Assembly: GCA_964418585.1 (NCBI GenBank)
Contig: CAYQMG010000188.1
Coordinates: forward strand, 62,001-126,000
Source: JAJRTE01 sp964418585
GTDB lineage: Bacteria > Myxococcota_A > UBA796 > JAJRTE01
Direction: 5' to 3'
Length of the DNA: 64,000 nt
Part shown: one piece after another, positions 46,216-54,815 of the stretch
Numbering within the stretch: position 1 is the first letter of the stretch
Layout of the letters: the number at the start of each line of letters is the position of its first letter
Position numbers and translations under genes: made by a program
Notes under the pieces: model-generated
Told to the model about the DNA's origin: nothing
Seen by the model: the letters and a program-made list of their open reading frames with translations, nothing else
Databases searched by the model: none

Positions 46216-48438
46216 GTGTTTTCGTTTCCTCGTCTCTCCCTCCAGGTACCCGTGCGGGCTGTGGTGTGCCTGGTGACCCTTGCAGCCTTGACCGCCTGTT
46301 CCATCCCGGTCGCCCGGTCTGACGACGGACTCGGCGACCGGAACACCCATTCCCGCGATGCTGCAAAGGATGCGGCTCTCCAGGAAGCCGTGGTGCATGT
46401 CATCATGGGGCTCGATGCCTATTCCGCCCGGGATTTCGCCGGCACCCTCGAGGAACTGGATACGGCTGTGAAAGCAACCCTCGAGGCCGGGATTGCCCGG
46501 ACGCGGCGCGGTGCGTTGCGCACCCTCGGAGAACAGCTTCCGCCCGGGTATTCTGACTACAATCTTGTCAAGGTCTACCGGGACGCGGGGCGGCATGCGG
46601 ACGAGGCGCCCACCTACGCCGAGCAGGTGCGCGAGGGGGATTCGGCCTCGGAGATTGGGGTGCCTCAGGGCATGGGACAGGAGCGCTCCGGCGCCGAGGA
46701 GGGGGCCGGTGAGGAGACAGAGCCTCCAGCCGGTCTGGAAAGCAGCACGCTTTCGCCGGACGACATCGCCTTCGTTCGTCAGGAGATCGGTCGGATTCTC
46801 GAGGCGTTTGGTGAAACCGAGTATCCCAATTCGGAAATCTTCGAGGAGCGGGTGCTACGGTTCATCGAGTTGTACCAGACCGACCTGAGTGGGTTTTTCC
46901 GGCGCAGCATGATCCGATCTGCCAAGTATCTCCCGATGGTCCAGGAAATCCTGGGAGAAAAGGGGGTCCCCGGCGTCATGGCATACATTGCGTTCGTGGA
47001 GAGTGGGTTTCGGCCCGGCGCGGTCTCGCGTGCCGGCGCGGTCGGCCTGTGGCAGTTCATGCCCAGCACGGCCAGGGCGTATGGACTCAAGGTGAGCCGG
47101 GGCCTGGACGAGCGCAAGGACCCGGTCAAGTCCACGCTCGCCGCTCGCGAGTACTTCCTCGACCTGGTCGCCATCTTTGGTTCCCGCTCTTTCTTGCTGG
47201 CCATGGCTTCTTACAATGCCGGGGAAGGCAAGGTCCAGTACTGCCTCAAGCAGGTGGAAGACCCGTTCACTCAGCGAACGTTCTGGGACATCGCCCCTTG
47301 CCTGCGGAAGGAAACACGGGAGTACATCCCCCGCGTCATCGCCGCGGCCATCGTCGCCCAGGACGCCGAACGGTTCGGCTTTGGCGATGCGGCCGTGTAC
47401 CTCGACCCGGAACGCTACACCGTGGTGGAACTCGATTTCCCGGTTCCCCTCGACACACTGGCCGGCGCCTGCGGGATCACGGTGGACGAACTCCGCGCCA
47501 TGAATCTGGACATCCGGTCCGGCCGACAAACCACCCCGGACATGCGGCCCTACTGGCTGCTCATCCCCGCAGACAGGCAACGCAAGGTCACCAAGATGCT
47601 CGATCGGATCGCGAAACAGCGGGAGGAGGCTCGAGTCGCTGCGGCCAAGGAATCCCGCGCTTCCGCCCAGGGCAAGACCACGGGCCGCAAGGAAGCCGGA
47701 GGGCACGCTGCACGCGGTTCATCGAGCCGTTCCGGGGGCGGGCACGCTTCAAAGGAGAAGACCAAGTACGTGAAGTATCGCGTGCAGCCTGGCAACACGC
47801 TGAGCGTCATTGCCGAGGACTTCGGGACCTCGGTGGCCAAGCTCAAGGAATGGAACCCGTACCTTCGCAAGCGGGGCCTCCAGGCGGGAGATACCCTGTT
47901 CATCTATGATCTGGACTGGAGTTATCGCAAGTGGCGTCATACCATCGTGGCCGGGGATACGTTGGGGGGAATCGCACACACCTACGGGGTTTCCGTGGAT
48001 GAGATTCGACGCTGGAACGGCCTCAAGGGGGATGTCATTCATGCGGGAAAGCGCCTCGTGATCTATACCCACGGCAAGGCCACCCAGATCGCCGAACGCA
48101 ACCTGGGGACGAGTGGGGGAGGACGCCGGCCGGTGACGTACGTGGTGCAGAAAGGCAACAACCTCTCCATGATCGCTGCCATGTTCGACGTGAATTTCCG
48201 GGACATCATGGCTTGGAACAACCTCTCGAGCGGCCGGATCTATCCGGGTCAGAAGCTCATCATCTATCCCGGAGAGGACCTGGTGGCGCAGCGGTACCGG
48301 GTGAAACGGGGAGACACGCTCATCGGCATTGCCCACCGCTTCAAGGTGGACCCCGCTTACCTGGCTGCCGTCAACGGTCTGACCGACGCCGACCACCTTG
48401 AGGCCGGCCAGGTCCTGATCGTGTACCGCAAGAAGTGA
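46216..48438 (+). CDS. MltD-like membrane-bound lytic transglycosylase with four LysM domains
   Basis: A 740-residue lipoprotein (lipobox LAALTAC, Cys28). A helical N-terminal region (about 40-200) is followed by the SLT/GH23 lytic transglycosylase domain (about 225-370). This holds the catalytic Glu in IAFVESGFRPGAVSRAGAVG, then LWQFMPSTARAYGL and MASYNAGEGKV. After an MltD-type spacer come four LysM modules (about 512-560, 572-618, 634-682, 690-738) that bind peptidoglycan. It cleaves glycan strands between MurNAc and GlcNAc with 1,6-anhydro formation. The GTG at 46216 is chosen because AGGAGGT lies 6 nt upstream and gives a proper lipoprotein signal; earlier in-frame ATGs have no such site. 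The next gene starts 21 nt downstream. Confidence 0.9.
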   Translation: MFSFPRLSLQVPVRAVVCLVTLAALTACSIPVARSDDGLGDRNTHSRDAAKDAALQEAVVHVIMGLDAYSARDFAGTLEELDTAVKATLEAGIARTRRGALRTLGEQLPPGYSDYNLVKVYRDAGRHADEAPTYAEQVREGDSASEIGVPQGMGQERSGAEEGAGEETEPPAGLESSTLSPDDIAFVRQEIGRILEAFGETEYPNSEIFEERVLRFIELYQTDLSGFFRRSMIRSAKYLPMVQEILGEKGVPGVMAYIAFVESGFRPGAVSRAGAVGLWQFMPSTARAYGLKVSRGLDERKDPVKSTLAAREYFLDLVAIFGSRSFLLAMASYNAGEGKVQYCLKQVEDPFTQRTFWDIAPCLRKETREYIPRVIAAAIVAQDAERFGFGDAAVYLDPERYTVVELDFPVPLDTLAGACGITVDELRAMNLDIRSGRQTTPDMRPYWLLIPADRQRKVTKMLDRIAKQREEARVAAAKESRASAQGKTTGRKEAGGHAARGSSSRSGGGHASKEKTKYVKYRVQPGNTLSVIAEDFGTSVAKLKEWNPYLRKRGLQAGDTLFIYDLDWSYRKWRHTIVAGDTLGGIAHTYGVSVDEIRRWNGLKGDVIHAGKRLVIYTHGKATQIAERNLGTSGGGRRPVTYVVQKGNNLSMIAAMFDVNFRDIMAWNNLSSGRIYPGQKLIIYPGEDLVAQRYRVKRGDTLIGIAHRFKVDPAYLAAVNGLTDADHLEAGQVLIVYRKK

Positions 48439-48459
48439 ACCAGGGGACGGAGGAGGAAC

Positions 48460-49950
48460 ATGGAATACCGACGGGAGAACGAGGGCACCGGGGTCCGGGC
48501 CGGAGCGAGCGGCCGGCGTGGTCTCCCTCGGGTGCTGGGGACCCGGGCGTCCACCATCTGGGTGGCGGGCGCATTGTTCATGGCCTGCGCCGGCCACCGT
48601 CCTCCCGACCCGGGTGCGAGCGTGACAGGGGTCGTCGAGGCTGGAAGTACTCCCGTACCGGAACCCGAACAGCGCGAGCACCGGGATCCCCAGAAACCGG
48701 TTGCGCTCCCCTTTCACTACAACGACTACCAGGCCGCACGACAGGAAGCGGTGGCGCGACACGTCCCAATTTTTGCAGAAGTGTGGGCCAAATGGTGACA
48801 CACTTGCCGCTTCCTCAGCGCCTACATCCTCACCGACCAGGCGCTGGCGAAGCATGCCGGGCGGTTCGTTTGGCTTTTCGTCGATGTGGATGACACGGCC
48901 AATGCAGAGTTCCTCGAGCACTTCCCTGTGACGGCACTTCCCACCATGCTCGTCATCGACGGGGACGAGGAACGGGTGGTCCTTACCTGGTCTGGTGGAG
49001 CCACCGTGGCCCAGCTCGAGCAGTTGTTCCAGGACGGGGAAATGGCTTTTCAGGGAGATGTGGCGGACCCGGTCGAGGCAGCGGTGGCTCGAGCCGACCG
49101 GCTGAATGGGGAACGGCGGTTCGTGGAAGCGGCTTCGGCATACGAGCAGGTGCTGCACATCTGGCCCGAGGGCCGGGCAGGGCGCGCTCGTGTCGTGGAG
49201 TCTCTGGTCACCGTGTTGGAAGCCGCCGGGGAGTTGGAGCAGTGTGCACGGACGGCGTTGCGTGAGGCTGAGTCGCTGCCCCCCGGGGCATCGTTCGCCA
49301 ACACCGCAGGCCTGGGCCTCTATTGCGCCCTGTCAGGGCCGGAAGACGCCGCGTGGGTGGGTGAGGTGGTGCCCGGGCTGGAATCCTTGCTCCAGCGGAG
49401 CCTGAACATGGACGGAGTGTTGGCCGACGAGCGTTCGAGCCACTACTACCTGCTCACCGAGGTCCGTGAGCGGGCGGGGGACACGGAAGGAGAGCGGGCG
49501 TTGGCCGGTGCCTGGGTCGCCTTTCTGGAGTCCGAGGCGGCTCGAGCGCCCACACCGGAGGCTCGGACCGCGTTCGACTCGCACCTGCTCACCGCCTGCA
49601 TTCGCCTGGGGGACCCGGCTCGAGCCATTCCTGCGCTGGAGCGATCCGAGCGGGACCTGCCCGAAGATTACAATCCGCCTGCCAGGCTGGCCGTGGCTTT
49701 TCGGGAACTCGGCCGGTACGAGGAAGCGCTTGCGGCCGTGAACCGGGCACTGGACCGGGTCTACGGTCCGCGCAAGCTTCGGGTTTACCTGTCCAAGGCC
49801 CAGATTCTGGAGGACATGGACAGGCCGGAGGAGGCGGTCCAGACCCTCGAGGAGGCCATCGCGTTCGCACGCAGCCTCCCGGATCCTCAGCGCTCCGAAA
49901 CCACGATGGCCCGGCTCCGGAGCGAACTCGAGCGCCTTTCCGCACCCTAG
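48460..49950 (+). CDS. Predicted selenoprotein: exported thioredoxin-fold protein (UxxC) with TPR-like C-terminus
   Basis: One frame runs from the ATG at 48460 (GGAGGAGG upstream) to 49950, 496 residues, if the TGA at 48796-48798 is read as selenocysteine (residue 113). The TGA falls exactly at the first Cys position of a thioredoxin active site: VPIFAEVWAKW-U-HTC-RFLSAYIL, i.e. UxxC with resolving Cys116. The thioredoxin fold continues with VWLFVDVDDT and the cis-Pro strand ALPTMLVIDGD, and then about 300 TPR-like residues (GRYEEALAAVNRALDRVYG). Residues 25-43 are an export signal with a possible lipobox (ALFMAC, Cys43). Termination at the TGA would cut the domain through its active site. 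There is no other stop. It lies 21 nt after the lytic transglycosylase gene. A TGC-to-TGA mutation or sequencing error is the alternative. Confidence 0.8.
48796..48849 (+). promoter_or_regulatory. In-frame TGA and candidate bacterial SECIS hairpin
   Basis: Seventeen nt after the TGA (48796-48798), CAGCGCCT (48816-48823) and AGGCGCTG (48839-48846) form a perfect 8-bp stem with a 15-nt loop, extendable by a U-G pair. Distance and stem size fit a bacterial selenocysteine insertion element. The loop does not show a G at its first two positions, which typical SelB-binding elements have, so the exact structure is unsure; a shorter CGCT/AGCG hairpin at 48808-48820 is the alternative. Confidence 0.45.
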
Positions 49951-50002
49951 CGGATGGAATCGGGGTCAAGCCTGTTGTGCCGACGTGCGCTTTCTGGATA
50001 GA

Positions 50003-51013
50003 ATGGAGAGAGCGCATGATGGGCAGGGCACGGACTGGGAAGAGCGGCTCAGGCGGGGGCGAGAGGTGGCGAGACAGGTGGGTGGGAAACGCACGGACGA
50101 ATCGGTCGCAGTGGTGGTCTTGAATTGGCGACGTCCGGAGGAAACAGCCGGATGTCTCGCCTCATTGATGACGCTCGAGCACCGGGTGCGTACCTATCTC
50201 GTGGACAACGAGTCGGACCCCGAGGCCCTCCAGGCGTTGCTGGACCGGTTTCCAGCGGTCAGCGCCATTCCCAACAGCGAGAACCTGGGCTACGCCGAAG
50301 GCATGAATGTCGGCATGGACCGTGCCCTCGAGCAGGGCGCCACGCACCTGCTGCTCCTGAACAACGACGTGCGGGTGACCCCACCGCTCATCGACCGGCT
50401 TCTGGCCATCTTTCGGCTCCACAAGGACGCCGGTATCGTGGGGCCGTGCATTCGGTTCCCTGAACCGGACGGACGTGTCGAATCGCTTGGGATCGATGTC
50501 AACCGGTTCTCCGGAAGGGTCCAGCTTCGGTTCCATGGCACACACCCGGACGATGTCTACCCATATCCGCACAAGGTGGATGCAGTCGCCGGGGCTGCCA
50601 TGATGGTGAGTGCGGCACTGGTCCAGGCGGTGGGGCAGTTCGACCCCGGCTACTTCGCCTATTTCGAGGACATCGACCTGTGCCTGCGAGCCCGTGCTCG
50701 AGGGTTTGCTTCCTACGTGTCTCCTCGAGCCGTTGTCTACCATGCCGGCGCAGGCACCATGGGCGATCGGCCCGAGCGAATCTACTACGGTGTGCGGAAT
50801 CATCTGTGGGTGGTGGAAGAGCACGGGATGCCCCTGAGCCGCGGACTCCGGCCGGTCCGGCTGGCCTATGTGGCAGCGCTCCACGGCTTCCAGGTGGTGC
50901 GCGAGCGTCGAGCCGGGCTGATGGCCGGGCTCAGGCACTACGCGCTGGGTCTGCGGGACTACCGGACCGGACGGCTTGGCCGGTGTCCGTCGGAGCAGAA
51001 GTCCCGGCTCTGA
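50003..51013 (+). CDS. Family 2 glycosyltransferase (rhamnosyltransferase-like)
   Basis: A 336-residue GT-A enzyme. VAVVVLNWRRPEETAGCLASL begins the nucleotide-binding fold (about residue 36), followed by YLVDNESD, NSENLGYAEGMNVGMDRAL, the DxD-like LLLNNDVRV and FDPGYFAYFEDIDLCLRARARG, all typical of GT2 enzymes that build O-antigen or exopolysaccharide (WsaF/RfbN-like). No membrane segment. The start is uncertain: an in-frame GTG at 49985, the ATG used here, or a GTG further in; none has a strong ribosome site. It lies 52 nt after the selenoprotein stop and before a TMTC-like gene. Donor sugar is unknown. Confidence 0.82.
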   Translation: MERAHDGQGTDWEERLRRGREVARQVGGKRTDESVAVVVLNWRRPEETAGCLASLMTLEHRVRTYLVDNESDPEALQALLDRFPAVSAIPNSENLGYAEGMNVGMDRALEQGATHLLLLNNDVRVTPPLIDRLLAIFRLHKDAGIVGPCIRFPEPDGRVESLGIDVNRFSGRVQLRFHGTHPDDVYPYPHKVDAVAGAAMMVSAALVQAVGQFDPGYFAYFEDIDLCLRARARGFASYVSPRAVVYHAGAGTMGDRPERIYYGVRNHLWVVEEHGMPLSRGLRPVRLAYVAALHGFQVVRERRAGLMAGLRHYALGLRDYRTGRLGRCPSEQKSRL

Positions 51014-51122
51014 TGCAGGTAGGCGTCAAGGCGGGGACCCTGGACGGGTGGAGCCGACCCGGAGCCGGAGGGGGACGTTTGTCGAAACCGGTCGTGCCCT
51101 GGTCGAGAGGAAGGAACGCGAG

Positions 51123-53027
51123 ATGTCCGAGAGCAACGGAGCGGCGCGAGGCGGATACAGTCCCGGCAGGCATGTTCTGGCCTGTCTCGTAATTGCCGCG
51201 GCCGCCTTCCTGGCCTACCTGCCCTCGTTCTCGGTGCCGTTCCACTACGATGACTTGTGGGAGATCGTGGGCAACCGGGCGCTCGAGGACCTGGGAGACT
51301 GGCGAACCATTTTCGCATACAACCCGGCTCGGGCACTCCTCATGTTCACCTTCGCGCTCGACTTGCGCCTGTGGGGCGAAAACACGTTTCCCTACCATGT
51401 CGAGAACTTCGTCATTCATCTTCTGAACGCTTTCCTGGTCTACTTCCTGGCCGAGAAACTCCTCGGTCGCACCAGGGAACGGCCGGGGAGGCAACCCAGG
51501 GGCCTCGAGGTGCCTCCAGGGTGGTCGCCCGCGCTCGCCGTGGGCCTGCTGTTCGCCGTACACCCCCTGTTCGTGGAGGCCGTGACCTATATCGCCAGTC
51601 GCTCCTCGAGCCTGGCCACCCTCTTCTATCTCGGAGCCTTTGCCGCCTTTGTCCGCTATCGCGACGCCCAGGTCCGGGAGTCCCATTCCGGAGGAAACGG
51701 CGCTGCCTGGCCATGGCTGCTGTTGAGCGTCAACGCCTACTTGCTTGCCATCTTCACCAAGGAGGAGGGCGTCAGCCTGCCCGCGGCAATCCTCGCCTAT
51801 GACCTCCTCCTGGCCCCCAGGCCCGATGCCCGTTCCGGCCGGGGCCGCTCCTTGCAAAAATGGTGGCTCGGCTCCGCCCCGTTCTGGATCGTCCTGGCCG
51901 CCCTGGTGCTCGCACGTGTCACCCTCTTCAATGCCATGCCGGAGCCCAGGCCCGAACCGGACGCGGCCGCCGAGGTCACCCCGGCCCCGGAGACAGGGGT
52001 GGGGAATGCCTTGCGACGAGCGCTTATGCCGCCTGTGGAGGTGCGGAGCATTGCGACCAACCTGGTGACCGAGGCCGAGGCAACGATCAAGTACCTCCGG
52101 TTGTTCGTCTGGCCTCGAGGCCTGAGTATCTACCACGACTATCCGGCGGTGGCCAACCCCTGGAATCCGAGGACCGGTCTGGCGATTGCGTTCCACCTGG
52201 CCATGGTTGCGGCTGCCTTCCTTCTTTGGAAGCGGATTCCTGTTGTAAGTTTTGGCATCACATGGTTTTATATCACCCTGTCGCCCACCTCGTCCTTCAT
52301 TCCACTCAAGGAGGTGATGGCCGAGCACCGGATGTATCTGGTCGGTTTCGGTCTGCTCCTGATCGTGGGAGAAGGATTGAAGCGTCTACGGGATCGATGG
52401 CGCATTCCCTGTTGGGCCGTGGGGGCGGCTCTGTCCGTGCCGCTCGCGGTCACCACGTTTCTCTACAACCGGGTCTGGCAAGACGATATTGCACTGTGGA
52501 AACGGGCCACCGAACTGGCGCCCCACTCGGGGGACGCCTACTATGCGCTGGGCGACGCCTGCTTCCGACAGGGGCGCCTGGATGATGCCGGTGAGGCTTA
52601 CCAGAAAGCGATTCGAGCGTACGAGGACATGGGCGTCCATCTTCCCGGGGTCCAGTACAAGTATTCCTACGTGGACGCGCTCAACAACCTGGGGCTTGTC
52701 TACGCCAGGAAGGGCAAGCTGGATCTGGCCATTTCCCACTTTCGTCGCGCCCTCTATGCAGATGTGAACTACACCCAGGCGTGGAACAACCTCGGCTACG
52801 CCCAGATGCAGAAAGGACTCTACTTCGAGGCCTCATTGGCGTTCGAGGAGGCGGTCAAGACCGATCCGGATAGCTGGTTGGGCCACTATCATCTTGGGGA
52901 AATCTACTACGACAAGCTCGTCGACCGGGAGCGGGCCGCCTATCACTTTCGTCGCGCCCTCGAGATCAACCCGGACATGCCGAACGCTGCCGAGGTGCGT
53001 TTGAAACTGGCGGAACTCGAACTCTGA
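51123..53027 (+). CDS. TMTC-like multi-pass membrane protein with C-terminal TPRs
   Basis: A 634-residue protein: about nine to ten membrane helices (residues 15-470) followed by TPRs (about 485-634: AYYALGDACFRQGRLDDAGEAY, LNNLGLVYARKGKLDLAISHF, WNNLGYAQMQKGLYFEASLAF). The first loop carries VPFHYDDLWEIVGNRAL; the acidic DD pair and the layout match eukaryotic TMTC O-mannosyltransferases and their bacterial relatives. FTKEEGVSLPAAILAYDLLL and LKEVMAEHRMYL are also conserved in that family. The ATG has GGAAGGAA upstream. It is likely a polyprenyl-sugar-dependent transferase acting outside the cytoplasm; activity in bacteria is unproven. It follows the GT2 gene by 109 nt. Confidence 0.78.
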   Translation: MSESNGAARGGYSPGRHVLACLVIAAAAFLAYLPSFSVPFHYDDLWEIVGNRALEDLGDWRTIFAYNPARALLMFTFALDLRLWGENTFPYHVENFVIHLLNAFLVYFLAEKLLGRTRERPGRQPRGLEVPPGWSPALAVGLLFAVHPLFVEAVTYIASRSSSLATLFYLGAFAAFVRYRDAQVRESHSGGNGAAWPWLLLSVNAYLLAIFTKEEGVSLPAAILAYDLLLAPRPDARSGRGRSLQKWWLGSAPFWIVLAALVLARVTLFNAMPEPRPEPDAAAEVTPAPETGVGNALRRALMPPVEVRSIATNLVTEAEATIKYLRLFVWPRGLSIYHDYPAVANPWNPRTGLAIAFHLAMVAAAFLLWKRIPVVSFGITWFYITLSPTSSFIPLKEVMAEHRMYLVGFGLLLIVGEGLKRLRDRWRIPCWAVGAALSVPLAVTTFLYNRVWQDDIALWKRATELAPHSGDAYYALGDACFRQGRLDDAGEAYQKAIRAYEDMGVHLPGVQYKYSYVDALNNLGLVYARKGKLDLAISHFRRALYADVNYTQAWNNLGYAQMQKGLYFEASLAFEEAVKTDPDSWLGHYHLGEIYYDKLVDRERAAYHFRRALEINPDMPNAAEVRLKLAELEL

Positions 53028-53081
53028 CCCCGGCACCCGCTGCGACGGCGTGCACTGTTGTGCCGGCAAGGAGAATGGAAC

Positions 53082-53324
53082 ATGGTATCGCTGATTGGAG
53101 CCATTGTGACCGGCTTGGTCGTGGGGGGCACCTATCGTTTCATTCGGAGCGGCGGCCGGTCCGCCGGGATGACACCGACCATGGTGGTGGCTGTGGTCGG
53201 GGCGGTGATCGGCCGGTTCGCTGGAAAGGCCATGTTCGAAAACTCGAGGGTGCTCCATCTGCTTCTGGCTGTGGTGGGCGCCACCATCGCGATGGCAATC
53301 TATCGTGCTGTTTCCGAGGATTGA
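53082..53324 (+). CDS. GlsB/YeaQ/YmgE-family small membrane protein
   Basis: An 80-residue protein of three hydrophobic segments (LIGAIVTGLVVGGTY, TMVVAVVGAVIGRFAGKAM, LHLLLAVVGATIAMAIYRAV) with the glycine pattern of the transglycosylase-associated GlsB/YeaQ/YmgE family. The family role is unclear, often stress-associated. ATG with GGAG 8 nt upstream. It is the last gene of the plus-strand run and is followed by a terminator. Confidence 0.72.
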   Translation: MVSLIGAIVTGLVVGGTYRFIRSGGRSAGMTPTMVVAVVGAVIGRFAGKAMFENSRVLHLLLAVVGATIAMAIYRAVSED

Positions 53325-53329
53325 TGCAC

Positions 53330-53351
53330 CCGCCGCCTGCGGTGGCCTTTT
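53330..53351 (+). terminator. Intrinsic terminator after the GlsB-like gene
   Basis: CCGCCG-CCTG-CGGTGG forms a 6-bp stem (one G-U pair) with a 4-nt loop, followed by CCTTTT, 6 nt after the stop. It separates this unit from the convergent lipoprotein gene. Confidence 0.45.
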
Positions 53352-53389
53352 GGTGGAGGCACCTGTGAGTCGGGGTGGCGCGGTCTGTT

Positions 53390-54811
53390 CTATGGAGCCG
53401 GCGTCCGGTGGGTCCAGCTTACCGGCACGCCGTCTCGCCTTCCCCCTTCGATCCGCACGACCCGGACGGGTGTTCCCGGGATGATCAGGTGGGCTGCCCC
53501 CCCGATGACCGCTACCTCGAAGTCGCTTCCATCTGCAAGCGTTCGGGTCATCCAGCCATCGGCGGAAAACCAGAACAGGCTGATGCGTCGGTTGCCGGCA
53601 GCAATCACCTCCGGCCGTCCATCCATGTCCACGTCCACGATGCGGATTTTCCGGATTTCGTACTGCCCGGGCGTGTCCTGGATCAGGTGCGTGGACCAGC
53701 CGTAGGGTTCCAACCGCGCGATGGAGAGCCTTCCGGACGCCTTGTGTCCGTAGTCGTAGTGCCACCCGTCGCCGAAAAGAAGGTCAGGGCTGCCGTCTCC
53801 ATCGCCATCACCAAAGACCACCGTTCGGACGCCCAGGTGCGTGCTGATGTGGACCCGTTCCTTGCCCTTCAGCATGAACAGGTCGCCGGGATCGAGCTTT
53901 TTTTCGCCGTAGGGGCGTCCGACGAAGAGGCTCGCCTTTCGATGGCCGGGCAGGCGCCCCGCCGTCCAGCTCGAGGCCATCCGGATTCGTGTGAGGCGCC
54001 GGGCCTTGAGTGGGCCGGCCAGGGGGTCGCGGCCAGGGGCCGGTCGGAGCACGAAGGCCGTGACAAAGTACTTGCTGTCATGGTGGGCGATCAGGATTTC
54101 CGGCCTCGAATCTCCCTCCAGGTCGGCGAGCAGGAGACCGACGACCTGCGGACGACTCGAGGCGGCCCGGTAGAGGGAGGTGGTCACCCGACGGTGGCTT
54201 CCGCTCTTGCCCTTGACCCGGAGCGCTACCAGGTGCACCGGCACATCGCGCTGTTCCTTGCTCATCCCGTAGCCGATCAGAACGTCTTCCCGACCATCAT
54301 GGTCGATGTCGGCCACGAGCAGCGCGTTGGGCGCGCCGATGAGCTTTTTTTCGAGGTCGGTTGGCGGCAGGAACGTCTCGAACGGCCCCTCGTCGCCCGG
54401 GTGCCAGAATGACCACCTGCCGTTGTTCCAGCACAGGATGTCGTCGTCCCCGTTCCCATCGATGTCCGCCGCGCCCACGAACGAGCATGTCGGCCAGGTA
54501 CGCGCCTGGCCGGGAACCACTCCGGGAGGGAAGGTCGGCACCTGCCCGGGCGCTGCGGCCAGGTCGGCGGTGCCGGCTCCGGTCCCCTTGTCCGCCTGCG
54601 GCACAGGTCCGTCTGCAGGCAACCGGGCGGATTGAGGTTCGTCACGGCATGCCCCGGATACCTGGAGCAGCAGGAGCAAGAGCAGGGTGAGCGGCGTTCG
54701 TGAAACGGCCGGTCGGTTCGAGCGTCGTGCCGGGTTTCTTCGCGGGCACTCGACCGGTACCCGGTTGGGCGCTGAAGGGGAAAGGAACGAAGCGACTGGT
54801 CCTCTTGACAT
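53390..54811 (-). CDS. Lipoprotein with FG-GAP/VCBS-like repeats
   Basis: A 473-residue predicted lipoprotein (hydrophobic poly-Leu run then LLQVSGAC, Cys near residue 55). The mature part holds several beta-propeller-type repeats with calcium-loop signatures: VGAADIDGNGDDDILCW, LLVADIDHDGREDVLIGYG, LLLADLEGDSRPEILIA, VVFGDGDGDGSPDLLFG and IRIVDVDMDGRPEVIAAG. Such FG-GAP/VCBS propellers mediate adhesion or binding outside the cell. The ATG at 54811 is 4 nt after the FHA-GGDEF stop, so the two are co-transcribed. The signal region is long; a shorter internal start is possible. Confidence 0.78.
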   Translation of the reverse strand: MSRGPVASFLSPSAPNRVPVECPRRNPARRSNRPAVSRTPLTLLLLLLLQVSGACRDEPQSARLPADGPVPQADKGTGAGTADLAAAPGQVPTFPPGVVPGQARTWPTCSFVGAADIDGNGDDDILCWNNGRWSFWHPGDEGPFETFLPPTDLEKKLIGAPNALLVADIDHDGREDVLIGYGMSKEQRDVPVHLVALRVKGKSGSHRRVTTSLYRAASSRPQVVGLLLADLEGDSRPEILIAHHDSKYFVTAFVLRPAPGRDPLAGPLKARRLTRIRMASSWTAGRLPGHRKASLFVGRPYGEKKLDPGDLFMLKGKERVHISTHLGVRTVVFGDGDGDGSPDLLFGDGWHYDYGHKASGRLSIARLEPYGWSTHLIQDTPGQYEIRKIRIVDVDMDGRPEVIAAGNRRISLFWFSADGWMTRTLADGSDFEVAVIGGAAHLIIPGTPVRVVRIEGGRRDGVPVSWTHRTPAP

Positions 54812-54815
54812 CGTG

